Origin: Arenibacter sp963972175
GTDB taxonomy: Bacteria; Bacteroidota; Bacteroidia; Flavobacteriales; Flavobacteriaceae
Assembly: GCA_963972175.1 (NCBI GenBank)
Contig: CAXAVP010000027.1
Span: 1 to 26,626 of the forward strand
Direction of reading: 5' to 3'
Length of the DNA: 26,626 nucleotides
Under the pieces are notes generated by a model. That model searched no databases, had not been told where the DNA came from, and saw nothing but the letters and a program-made list of their open reading frames with translations. Shown here piece by piece: positions 1-7,767 of this stretch (its first letter is position 1; every line of letters starts with the position of its first letter). A program made the position numbers and the translations under genes.

Positions 1-473
1 ACCTCAATAATAGCGGCTACTTCATCGGCTTGCATTAAAAAAGGTCTTTCCTTTTTATACAGGCCCAAGTAAGGGGTTACCTCAAAATTACTGGGCGGAA
101 TATACACCTCGCTCAGGGAACGGATCACAGTAATATGATCGCTAACCGCCCCAACCTCCTCATAGGTTTCGCGCAAGGCCGTATCCAATAAATCAGTATC
201 GGTTTTTTCCATTTTTCCACCTGGCAGAGCTATTTGATTACTATGAATTCCTCTATAAGTATTTCTTAGTATAAGCAATAGGTTGGTATTATTGGCCATG
301 CCGGGATAGAAAAGGGCCATAACGGCTGCAAGCCTGGGATTCTTTTTTATAATTTTGCCCGATTCCAATTCCTGGGCCCTGAATGCAGGGACCATTTTGT
401 AATGTGAAGCCCTGCCCGGAAGTTCCAGATTGTCTATTTTTGAAATTCGTTTGGAAAAATCATCAAAATCCAC
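1..473 (-). CDS. NUDIX hydrolase, CoA pyrophosphatase-like (3' end outside window)
   Basis: This open reading frame runs off the left edge, with 157 complete codons visible. The protein carries a CoA-pyrophosphatase-type NUDIX signature: an LRNTYRGIHSNQIALPGG stretch at residues 69-86, followed by the box proper with REtyEEVG at about 101-108. The glutamates of REXXEE bind the catalytic metal in this superfamily, whose CoA-type members cleave the pyrophosphate bond of CoA and related nucleotides. The start is inferred as the GTG at 471-473. The only in-frame ATGs lie inside the conserved N-terminal region, an in-frame stop lies upstream at about 504-506, and the resulting N-terminus (MDFDDFSKRI) resembles flavobacterial homologues as I recall them. 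It is divergent from the cyclophilin gene across about 100 bases. Substrate specificity beyond NUDIX is inference. Confidence 0.87.
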   Translation of the reverse strand, partial: MDFDDFSKRISKIDNLELPGRASHYKMVPAFRAQELESGKIIKKNPRLAAVMALFYPGMANNTNLLLILRNTYRGIHSNQIALPGGKMEKTDTDLLDTALRETYEEVGAVSDHITVIRSLSEVYIPPSNFEVTPYLGLYKKERPFLMQADEVAAIIE

Positions 474-574
474 AAACTCGATTTTTTTGTAATTTTCGGC
501 AAATTAACTAAAAACAACCAACCTTAATTAGGCAGAGCAGTCTTTTAACAAAGGATTAAATTTAATAAAAGTAC

Positions 575-1321
575 ATGGCAATAAGAGAGATTTCATTTTT
601 GGGACTATTTGTTTTTTTTATATTGATGGGCTGCAAGGACCGCCCCGCCTCCAACAACAATTCCGGGACTGAAAACACATCACAAGTAGATTCGGTAATC
701 ACCGATTCTGTTCCCCAGCAAAAGGAAGCCGAAAAAAAAGAGGATGCGGAGGAAAAAGAGGAAGAGGCATTTGAACTTACCGAGGATAATGCCATTGAGT
801 TTTTCTACAACTATAACAAAACCCTTAAGGAGAACAAGGTAAAATTAACTACAACATTTGGGGAAATTACCATTCAGCTCTATGACAATGTTCCTTACCA
901 CAAGGCCAACTTTATATACCTCACCAGAATGGGGTATTTTAACAATACCTATTTTCACAGAGTGGTAAAGAATTTTATTATCCAGGGAGGGAATGCCGAT
1001 AATTTGGAGACCGCAAAAAAAAGAAGTAAAATTGGTCGCTACCTTCTTCCGCCGGATACCAAAAAAGGTTATAAACACCATAGGGGCACCATATCCATGC
1101 CCAGCAGTGAAATAAACAATCCACATATGCTGGCCTCTCCCTACGAGTTTTTTATAGTGGTCACCAATCCTGGATCCTATCATTTGGATGGAAGCTATAC
1201 CGCCTTCGGTAAGGTTATAGAGGGTATGGACGTAGTGGACGAAATTAACCAACAACCTGTAGACAGTGGAGACTGGCCTTCACATAACATTTATATTCTC
1301 AAGGCCGAGGTAGTAAAGTAG
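575..1321 (+). CDS. Cyclophilin-type peptidyl-prolyl cis-trans isomerase, lipoprotein
   Basis: This 248-residue protein has a hydrophobic signal peptide ending in a lipobox, LMGC (Cys20), so it should be a lipid-anchored envelope protein. An acidic, low-complexity linker rich in E and K (about residues 48-68) separates the anchor from a cyclophilin domain at about 88-247. Visible cyclophilin features are FHRV (127-130, containing the catalytic arginine), FIIQGG (134-139) and the C-terminal YTAFGKVIEGMDVVDEI strand and helix. The reaction is cis-trans isomerisation of X-Pro bonds, here presumably for folding exported proteins. About 30 residues between IIQGG and FF (GRYLLPPDTKKGYKHHRG) differ from the short loop of cytosolic bacterial cyclophilins, which is common in Bacteroidota lipoprotein versions. 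It is apparently monocistronic. The ATG at 575 is the natural start because it directly begins the signal peptide. Confidence 0.92.
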   Translation: MAIREISFLGLFVFFILMGCKDRPASNNNSGTENTSQVDSVITDSVPQQKEAEKKEDAEEKEEEAFELTEDNAIEFFYNYNKTLKENKVKLTTTFGEITIQLYDNVPYHKANFIYLTRMGYFNNTYFHRVVKNFIIQGGNADNLETAKKRSKIGRYLLPPDTKKGYKHHRGTISMPSSEINNPHMLASPYEFFIVVTNPGSYHLDGSYTAFGKVIEGMDVVDEINQQPVDSGDWPSHNIYILKAEVVK

Positions 1322-1452
1322 CTATTATACGCCAAAGTATATGGTAGGTTGTACGATTGCACTATACAAACTTAGGGGCCTTATTATATCCCTCACTTAA
1401 TCTTGCAATACAGGTAAGGCTACAGCCCTGTCATACGGGCCATACACAACGG

Positions 1453-2073
1453 TTATTTATTGGATTGGGAGCCATAGATATTTGGGAGGGCAATCTTAAA
1501 TTTAACGGCCAAAATTCGGATGCCAATAATTATTAGAATGCCGGCGATATAGGCATAGGCATTGTCCCAGGGTAATTTCCTGATTAAAAAATAACTTACC
1601 CCTCCAGCAATACAAGCGGTGGCATAGATCTCCTTTCTTCTAAAAATAACAGGAATCTCATTACAGAGAATATCCCTAATAACCCCACCAAAGCAGGCGG
1701 TAATGGTACCTAGGGCTATACACATTATTGGCAACAGCCCAATATTGAGTCCTTTTTCAATACCAACCATGGTATATAAACCAATTCCTATGGTATCAAA
1801 TAAGAATAAAGAGGTTCTAAGATACTTCAACTTATCCCTAAACACTATAGAGAAAATAACGGTGGCAATTACGGTGTAGATATAAATGGGTTGCTGCATC
1901 CATAATACCGGGGTATTTCCAATCAACAAATCCCTAAGGGTACCTCCGCCAACCCCGGTAACAAAGGCAACAATGAATACCCCAAAAAGGTCCAGCTTCT
2001 TATCCATGGCTACCAAAACCCCTGATATTGCAAAGGCTATGACTCCTAATATGTCGATTACAAAATAAAACAT
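1453..2073 (-). CDS. TRIC cation channel / UPF0126 family membrane protein
   Basis: This 206-residue, almost wholly hydrophobic protein has about seven predicted membrane segments. The duplicated glycine-rich signature of the UPF0126/TRIC family is clear: GGGTLRD at residues 42-48 and FGGVIRD at 128-134, one in each internal repeat. Bacterial members are structurally related to the trimeric intracellular cation channels of animals, and the physiological ion and role in bacteria are not settled. Its ATG lies 3 bases after the stop of the RDD gene, so the two are almost certainly co-transcribed as RDD then TRIC. Length and motif order match the family norm of about 200-210 residues. The downstream 131 bases to the PPIase stop hold no clear terminator. 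Confidence 0.9.
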   Translation of the reverse strand: MFYFVIDILGVIAFAISGVLVAMDKKLDLFGVFIVAFVTGVGGGTLRDLLIGNTPVLWMQQPIYIYTVIATVIFSIVFRDKLKYLRTSLFLFDTIGIGLYTMVGIEKGLNIGLLPIMCIALGTITACFGGVIRDILCNEIPVIFRRKEIYATACIAGGVSYFLIRKLPWDNAYAYIAGILIIIGIRILAVKFKIALPNIYGSQSNK

Positions 2074-2076
2074 GGG

Positions 2077-2802
2077 CTATGAGTTTTGGGTATAAAAATT
2101 ATAATCTTTTAATACTGTTTCTATATACTGCCGGTCATACAGTTCCGACCTAGTTTTTAAAAGGCTCTCCACCTTATCGCGTAAGGCCTTCATGGTCTTA
2201 TAATCCCCACTTTTTTTGGCAATTTGATAGGTTTCCTTAATAAGCCTCACGTCTTTATCGGTCAGTACCGTAACATTGGTAAAAATAGGAACATGGGTCT
2301 GTACTACTTCCTCCAAAATGGTATGGGATATATGTACCTTATTTTTGGTGCTGATCACTACGGTTCCGGCCGCAGCATCTCCCAAACGCTGCTTTTTGTC
2401 CGTAAACAAAATTGTTAATAATCCCACCGACCCAAAGAACAGCCAAATATCTACCAATCTCAACATCCAACGAACCAAAAAATTGGACCAATGTACAGGA
2501 GAACCATCCAATTTTACGACTCTTAATTTCAAAATCATTTTCCCCACCGTTCTTCCGTTAAACAGACTATGCATAAACAAACTATAAAACATTGCCGGCA
2601 AAAAAATAAGGCTTACCAAGCCTATTTTAGTCCAATTATCATCAAACACATACCCCAATGCACTCCCTATTACTTGAACGAGTACGGCGTAGAGATACAA
2701 AATAAACCCATCAATTAAAAATGCCAGGATTCGTTCTCCAATACCTGCAATTTTATAATCCAGGTTAACATTTTGCGTGGTATTGATTTGAAGATTGGAC
2801 AT
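2077..2802 (-). CDS. RDD family membrane protein
   Basis: This 241-residue protein starts with a short polar segment, then an RDD domain: GERILAFLIDGF with Arg24 and Asp31, the loop NGRTVGKMILKLRVV at about 82-96, and TDKKQRLGDAAAGTVVI at about 134-150. About three to four membrane helices fit this domain. A C-terminal charged helical tail of about 85 residues follows. The frame is open up to a possible start at 2889, but I place the start at the ATG at 2802. The longer form would add 29 low-quality residues and overlap the divergent SpoIIM gene, while MSNLQINTTQNVNLDYKIAG is the usual kind of N-terminus. RDD proteins are often encoded beside SpoIIM/MoxR/DUF58 genes. The function is unknown, though a transport or accessory role is often suggested. 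Confidence 0.9.
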   Translation of the reverse strand: MSNLQINTTQNVNLDYKIAGIGERILAFLIDGFILYLYAVLVQVIGSALGYVFDDNWTKIGLVSLIFLPAMFYSLFMHSLFNGRTVGKMILKLRVVKLDGSPVHWSNFLVRWMLRLVDIWLFFGSVGLLTILFTDKKQRLGDAAAGTVVISTKNKVHISHTILEEVVQTHVPIFTNVTVLTDKDVRLIKETYQIAKKSGDYKTMKALRDKVESLLKTRSELYDRQYIETVLKDYNFYTQNS

Positions 2803-2840
2803 ATTAGTACTACTTTTATTTTTTAAAGGACTATCCCGGT

Positions 2841-3806
2841 ATGCGTGAGGCCGCTTTTGTGAAGCAAAATAAAGAAAAATGGATAGCATTTGAAAAGGCT
2901 ATTAACTTTAATCCACACATTGATCCGGATGAACTTGCCAATGGCTATATTCAGATGACCAATGATCTGTCTTATGCCCAAACCTACTACCCGGACAGTA
3001 AAACCCTGTTGTATCTCAACTCCTTGGCTTCAAAGGCACATCAGAAAATATATAAGAACAAAAAAGAACAGCGGAACAGAATTATTGATTTTTGGAAAGT
3101 AGAATTCCCCCTATTCTTTAAACAACACCATAGTACATTGGGCGTAGCGTTCCTGACCTTTGCCATTGCATCTGCCATTGGAAGCCTATCGGTATTGAAC
3201 GACAGTACCTTTGTAAGGCTGATTCTTGGGGATGCCTATGTTAACGAGACCCTAAACAATATTGCAAAGGGAGACCCAACGGCCATATACAAAGGAGGCA
3301 GTGAAATTGGATCCTTTTTGGGCATTACCATAAACAACATCAGAGTAGCCTTTTTAGCCTTTTCTTTTGGAGTAATCAGCAGTATTGGCACCGCCTATAT
3401 TTTGTTTAGTAATGGCGTTATGCTGGGGGCCTTTATAACCTTTTTTTATACCCAGGATGTTTTCTATCAGGCAAATAAACAGATATGGCTCCACGGTACC
3501 ATTGAAATATCGGTAATAATAATTGCGGGGTGCGCAGGATTAATTATGGGAAATAGCATACTATTCCCCAAAACCTATTCCAGACGGGTGTCATTTATGA
3601 AAGGGGCCAAAGCCGGATTAAAGGTAGTGGTTAGTACTATCCCATTTTTTATACTCGCTGGCTTTATCGAAGGATTTATAACACGATATTCCAATATGCC
3701 GCCCTGGTTGGCATTTCTTATCATAGGCAGTTCACTAACCTTGATCGTATACTACTACGTTGTTTATCCCATATTATTAAACCAATCTTATGCAAAGAGA
3801 AAATAA
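2841..3806 (+). CDS. Stage II sporulation protein M (SpoIIM) family membrane protein
   Basis: The protein has 321 residues. A soluble helical N-terminus (1-90, MREAAFVKQNKEKW...) precedes about six membrane helices. The conserved SpoIIM core is recognisable: NNIRVAFLAFSFGV at about 165-178 and HGTIEISVIIIAGCAGL at 218-234. The name comes from Bacillus SpoIIM of the engulfment DMP complex. The wider family occurs in non-sporulating bacteria, usually beside RDD, MoxR and DUF58 genes, where its role is unknown. This gene opens the plus-strand cluster and starts 38 bases from the divergent RDD gene. Its last 17 bases overlap the next gene, which suggests translational coupling. No exact TAnnTTTG was found in the short spacer, so the promoter must lie partly within the RDD reading frame. 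Confidence 0.92.
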   Translation: MREAAFVKQNKEKWIAFEKAINFNPHIDPDELANGYIQMTNDLSYAQTYYPDSKTLLYLNSLASKAHQKIYKNKKEQRNRIIDFWKVEFPLFFKQHHSTLGVAFLTFAIASAIGSLSVLNDSTFVRLILGDAYVNETLNNIAKGDPTAIYKGGSEIGSFLGITINNIRVAFLAFSFGVISSIGTAYILFSNGVMLGAFITFFYTQDVFYQANKQIWLHGTIEISVIIIAGCAGLIMGNSILFPKTYSRRVSFMKGAKAGLKVVVSTIPFFILAGFIEGFITRYSNMPPWLAFLIIGSSLTLIVYYYVVYPILLNQSYAKRK

Positions 3807-4740
3807 GGACAATTACATAGAACTAAGAGTAAATAGGGACTTTGGTGACATGATCACTCTGTATTTTGATTTTTTTAAACAAAACCTAAAAAAATTCACC
3901 AATATCTTTATTGGTTATAACGGTATATTTCTGATTGGACTTTTAATTGTTAGTTATTTACTGGTTTCGGGGGTTATAGGCCTTATTGGCAACGAACAAA
4001 ACACCTTCTTGGACGGGGTGGGCTATGGAACCGATGCCTATATCATTTACTTTGGCCTTGGAGGGGTGCTATTCTTCTTTATTTTCTTAATGGTAGCCAT
4101 TCTAAATTATAGTTTAAGCACCTCCTATATGATAAAATATGAGGAATGCAAGGGACAGGGCTTTAACAAAGAGGAGGTTTGGCAGCAAATAAAAAGTAAC
4201 TTAGGAAACATAGTTCTATTTATACTATTGTTATTACTGCTTTTTGTCCTTCTAATGGTAGTGGCGTTTATACTTGCCTTTATTCCCTTGGTGGGTATGT
4301 TGGCGCAATATGTTCTGCAGTATTTTGTCATGGCCTGGGTTGGCGTGTCCTTTTTTGTAATGTTGAAGGAAAAGCGAGGGATAATAGAGGCTTTGGGGGA
4401 GGGATGGAACCTTGTTACCAAAAACTTTTGGACAGCGGTAGGAGTCAATTTTATACTGGGTCTACTCATTGGTCTACTTATTATGGTTGTAATGATAATT
4501 CCTGGAATATTGGTGGGCATCTATACTTTTCATGTGGTACAAAACGACGTTGCTCTGGGATCCTCCATTGTTCCCACCATTATCTATACTTTGGGAACCT
4601 GTATGTTTCTAATAATAGCGGTGTATTCACAATGTCTTTCCCAGTTTATTAATGGATTACTGTATTTTTCACTACATGAGAAAATGTATAATCTAAATTC
4701 CAGAAGTAAAATTGATCAAATAGGATTACAAGACCAGTGA
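3790..4740 (+). CDS. Polytopic membrane protein of the SpoIIM/MoxR cluster
   Basis: This 316-residue protein has roughly six hydrophobic segments (about 44-66, 83-107, 140-163, 165-190, 212-237 and 260-282) and two conserved-looking amphipathic stretches: IKYEECKGQGFNKEEVWQQI before the third helix and MLKEKRGIIEALGEGWNLVTKNFW before the fifth. The paired arrangement of soluble GEGWNLV-like loops and helices resembles the loosely defined DUF4013 or glycerophosphodiester-phosphodiesterase membrane-domain families, but I cannot assign a family with certainty. It overlaps SpoIIM by 17 bases at its start and the DUF4129 gene by 4 bases at its end (GTGA). It is therefore part of the same translationally coupled unit. 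No catalytic motif is visible, and a structural or scaffold role beside SpoIIM and RDD is inference. Confidence 0.82.
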   Translation: MQRENKDNYIELRVNRDFGDMITLYFDFFKQNLKKFTNIFIGYNGIFLIGLLIVSYLLVSGVIGLIGNEQNTFLDGVGYGTDAYIIYFGLGGVLFFFIFLMVAILNYSLSTSYMIKYEECKGQGFNKEEVWQQIKSNLGNIVLFILLLLLLFVLLMVVAFILAFIPLVGMLAQYVLQYFVMAWVGVSFFVMLKEKRGIIEALGEGWNLVTKNFWTAVGVNFILGLLIGLLIMVVMIIPGILVGIYTFHVVQNDVALGSSIVPTIIYTLGTCMFLIIAVYSQCLSQFINGLLYFSLHEKMYNLNSRSKIDQIGLQDQ

Positions 4741-5468
4741 TAAAGTTCCTATACGCCACCATATGCTGTTTTTTTGTCCGCTACTCCGGTATATCGCAAG
4801 GGGCACAGGATTCCTTATCCATGCCCGTAGACACTACGACCAAAGTGGCGTTGCGTACTTTTGAAGGTAATTTAGCGGAAAAATACCAAGGCAAAGAATT
4901 TAATTATAACCTAAAGGATGGGGAATCCAAAAATTTATTATCCCGCCTAATTTCCTGGCTATTAGATGTCCTAAATGACGTATTAGGAATAGACCTTCCC
5001 CCAGGAACCATACAGGTTTTGGAATACATAGTCTACTTTGCTCTAGTCCTAGTGGCCGTATACCTTTTGGTTAAATTCTTTACCGGAGAAAACGCTTCCG
5101 CCATTTTTAGAAAAAAGGCAACCTCCTCCAGGGATTTAAATTTGGAAGAGGAGCATATAGCCAATTTGGATCTGGACTCCCTAATAAGCGAAGCCCTGAC
5201 CCAGAGGAATTACCGCTTGGCCATACGTTATCAATACCTAAAAGTACTGAAAACACTGGCCCAACAACAGCTTATTGTATGGGATTATGAAAAAACAAAT
5301 CTGGATTACCAGAAGGAAATAGACACTCCCAACGTCAAAGTACTCTTTAGGGATGTTTCCTATGTATACGATCATATTTGGTATGGTGAAAAAGAGATTG
5401 ATGAAGAAAGGTACAAGGCCGTTCAGCATTCCTTTACTAGCCTTTATAACATAACGGCCAATGGATAA
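4737..5468 (+). CDS. DUF4129 domain-containing membrane protein
   Basis: The protein has 243 residues. The GTG start at 4737 overlaps the preceding stop codon (GTGA), and no closer ATG would keep the signal peptide. Layout: signal peptide about 1-23, an extracytoplasmic segment of about 70 residues, one membrane helix at about 93-114 (VLEYIVYFALVLVAVYLLVKFF), then a cytoplasmic DUF4129 domain at about 140-237 with ALTQRNYRLAIRYQYLKVLKTLA and FRDVSYVYDHIWYGE. DUF4129 is usually found beside or fused to transglutaminase-like domains and with MoxR/DUF58 genes. No transglutaminase domain is present here. Its 3' end overlaps the DUF4350 gene by 8 bases. The function is unknown, and a linker between envelope and the cytoplasmic MoxR ATPase is inference. 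Confidence 0.87.
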   Translation: MIKFLYATICCFFVRYSGISQGAQDSLSMPVDTTTKVALRTFEGNLAEKYQGKEFNYNLKDGESKNLLSRLISWLLDVLNDVLGIDLPPGTIQVLEYIVYFALVLVAVYLLVKFFTGENASAIFRKKATSSRDLNLEEEHIANLDLDSLISEALTQRNYRLAIRYQYLKVLKTLAQQQLIVWDYEKTNLDYQKEIDTPNVKVLFRDVSYVYDHIWYGEKEIDEERYKAVQHSFTSLYNITANG

Positions 5469-6672
5469 GCGTTCCAAAATAATCCTAGGGATATTTGTTG
5501 CCGCCCTTGTTGGGATCATGGCCACAGAAATTGTACGCCCCAAACCCCTTAATTGGAGTCCGTCCTATACCTCCTCGGACAAAATACCGTTTGGGTGCTA
5601 CGTATTGCATCAAGAGCTTAAACAGCTGTTTCCCAATCAGGAAATATATTCCACAAACCAAAGTTTATACAATGTCTTGAGCGGTCGCGATAGTAGCAAA
5701 ACTTCCAGTTATTTAATTATCAATGATATTTTGGACCTGGACAAGCAAGAATCCAATCAATTATTGAACTATGTATACCAGGGCAATGACAGCTTTATAG
5801 CGGCCACCAACTTTGGGAATATTCTATCGGACACCTTAAATCTGAGGGTGGAAACACGGTATACACTTACGGAGGACACGCTGCAAATACGTCTTAGCAA
5901 CCCTAGACTGTCCAATAAAACCTATCCCCTGGCCCGGGGAGCAAACAACACACATTTTACCTCAGTAGACTCGTTAAACACCACCATATTAGGGTATATT
6001 ACCTATAACACAGAAGACCAACCCTTAAAATCCAAAAAACAGCCTACCGCTACAAGCCCTAATTTTATAAAAGTTAAGTTTGGAAAAGGAAATTTTTATC
6101 TCAATTGCACCCCACAGACCTTTACCAACTATTATATGCTTAGAGGAAATAAAAATTATGTAAGCAGCAGTCTATCCTATTTAAGGAATGTGGATCTCTA
6201 TTGGGATAATTACAAAAAATCGGGCCACAAAATAATAGACTCCCCAATGCGCTTTGTACTAAATCAAACGTCTTTAAAATGGGCCTATTACCTCGGCATT
6301 AGTGGTCTTTTGCTTTTTGTGATATTTAAGGCCAAAAGGGAACAACGTATTATTCCCATTATCGTGCCGTTGGAAAATAGTTCCATAGAATTTGCCAAGA
6401 CAGTTGGCGCACTCTATTATGAGTACAGGGATTATACCGACCTGATCCATAAAAAAATTAACTTCTTTCTAGAGCATATTAGAAGTAATTATCATATTAA
6501 TACTGTAGTCTTAGACGATAAGACCGTGAGGGATCTATCGGCCAAATCCGGAAAACCAATAGCCGAGACCAAAGCCCTTTTAGATCTCTTGATACATCTT
6601 AAAAACAAGAAACAACACAGTGAACGGGATCTCATCGATCTTGAAAACAAATTGAATAAATTTAAACACTAA
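5461..6672 (+). CDS. DUF4350 domain-containing membrane protein
   Basis: The protein has 403 residues. An N-terminal membrane anchor (about 8-22) is followed by an extracytoplasmic domain of about 240 residues, a second membrane helix (about 275-289, AYYLGISGLLLFVIF), then a cytoplasmic helical tail of about 110 residues. The segment after the first helix (SSDKIPFGCYVLHQELKQLFP...SSYLIINDILDLDKQE) matches the DUF4350 pattern, a Rossmann-like fold related to GATase/ThuA-like modules that lacks an obvious catalytic triad. The tail contains FAKTVGALYYEYRDYTDLIHKKI, a segment seen in the same position in Bacteroidota homologues as I recall them. It overlaps the DUF4129 stop by 8 bases and ends 3 bases before the MoxR gene, so it belongs to the same operon. 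The role is unknown. Confidence 0.85.
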   Translation: MDKRSKIILGIFVAALVGIMATEIVRPKPLNWSPSYTSSDKIPFGCYVLHQELKQLFPNQEIYSTNQSLYNVLSGRDSSKTSSYLIINDILDLDKQESNQLLNYVYQGNDSFIAATNFGNILSDTLNLRVETRYTLTEDTLQIRLSNPRLSNKTYPLARGANNTHFTSVDSLNTTILGYITYNTEDQPLKSKKQPTATSPNFIKVKFGKGNFYLNCTPQTFTNYYMLRGNKNYVSSSLSYLRNVDLYWDNYKKSGHKIIDSPMRFVLNQTSLKWAYYLGISGLLLFVIFKAKREQRIIPIIVPLENSSIEFAKTVGALYYEYRDYTDLIHKKINFFLEHIRSNYHINTVVLDDKTVRDLSAKSGKPIAETKALLDLLIHLKNKKQHSERDLIDLENKLNKFKH

Positions 6673-6675
6673 CTA

Positions 6676-7680
6676 ATGGAAGATATTCAGAAAGGAGATG
6701 GCAACAAGCCGGTGGAATTTAAAAGTAGAATAGACCTAAATAAGCTGCAGGATGCTGTAGCCAGCATAAAAAAAGAACTGGGAAAGGTTATCATAGGGCA
6801 GGAAGATATGATAGAGTTACTGATTATTTCTATCCTTGCCAACGGACATTCTCTAATTGAAGGGGTACCCGGGGTGGCTAAAACGGTAACGGCAAAACTC
6901 CTTGCCAAAACCATGAGCGTTGAATTTAGTAGGATACAGTTTACCCCAGATCTTATGCCGAGCGATATTTTAGGCACCTCTATTTTTAATGTGAAGACTT
7001 CGGAATTTGAATTTAAGAAAGGGCCTTTGTTTTCCAATATTATCTTAATTGACGAAATAAACCGTGCCCCTGCCAAGACTCAGGCTGCACTTTTTGAGGC
7101 TATGGCAGAGCGACAAATCACTATGGATGGAGTTGCCTATGCTATGCAGCCCCCTTTTTTGGTATTTGCCACCCAAAACCCCATAGAACAAGAAGGCACC
7201 TATCGTTTGCCCGAAGCTCAACTAGATCGTTTCCTATTTAAAATTAAGGTAGCATACCCTTCATTGGAAGAAGAGATACGAATATTGGAAAACAAGCATC
7301 ACCAAAAGAACAAGAATACAGAAGGCCTGGTAGGTACCATACTCAATGCCCAGGATATAGCTACCTATCAAGACATCGTAAAAGAAATAGTGATCGAAGA
7401 TAATTTGATGCGATACATTGCCGGGATCGTAAACAATACCCGCAGCAATGCCAATCTTTATCTAGGAGCCTCACCAAGGGCCTCCATTGCTATAATGGAT
7501 GCAGCCAAGGCATTGGCAGCTATAAGCGGACGTGATTTTGTTACTCCGGACGACATAAAAAAAGTAGCCGTCCCCATCATTGGCCATAGGGTGATACTCA
7601 CTCCAGAAAGGGAAATGGAGGGCTTTACTACAGAAAAAGTGATAAAACAAATTTTAGAGGCCATTGAAATACCTCGATAA
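6676..7680 (+). CDS. MoxR family AAA+ ATPase
   Basis: This 334-residue cytoplasmic ATPase has all AAA+ motifs: Walker A GVPGVAKT (63-70), Walker B IILIDEINR (122-130), sensor 1 FATQNP (164-169), the arginine in LDRF (185) and sensor 2 GASPRAS (264-270). The MoxR-specific stretch IEQEGTYRLPEAQLDRF follows sensor 1. MoxR ATPases act as chaperones that assemble or activate partner complexes, usually with a vWA-type partner. Here the expected partner is the DUF58 protein 87 bases downstream. The gene lies 3 bases after DUF4350 and is the only ATP-hydrolysing member of the cluster. The start at 6676 gives a short, non-conserved 20-residue N-terminus, which is normal for this family. Confidence 0.96.
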   Translation: MEDIQKGDGNKPVEFKSRIDLNKLQDAVASIKKELGKVIIGQEDMIELLIISILANGHSLIEGVPGVAKTVTAKLLAKTMSVEFSRIQFTPDLMPSDILGTSIFNVKTSEFEFKKGPLFSNIILIDEINRAPAKTQAALFEAMAERQITMDGVAYAMQPPFLVFATQNPIEQEGTYRLPEAQLDRFLFKIKVAYPSLEEEIRILENKHHQKNKNTEGLVGTILNAQDIATYQDIVKEIVIEDNLMRYIAGIVNNTRSNANLYLGASPRASIAIMDAAKALAAISGRDFVTPDDIKKVAVPIIGHRVILTPEREMEGFTTEKVIKQILEAIEIPR

Positions 7681-7767
7681 GGAATTTCCCAAAAAAGGAA
7701 AGAATTGCCATTTTAACTGCTACTCCCAAACCCAGTGATCAAAATAAAAAGTGTTTAGATTTTAAAA

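Noticed and set aside
1322..1452. Terminator between the PPIase and TRIC genes.
   Set aside because: I found no stem with a T-run in this convergent gap.
2803..2889. Longer N-terminus for the RDD protein from 2889.
   Set aside because: It would overlap the divergent SpoIIM start by about 50 bases and add a non-RDD-like segment; the ATG at 2802 gives a typical N-terminus.
2841..3806. SpoIIM hit as evidence of sporulation.
   Set aside because: The family is widespread in non-sporulating bacteria beside RDD and MoxR genes, and no other sporulation gene is present.
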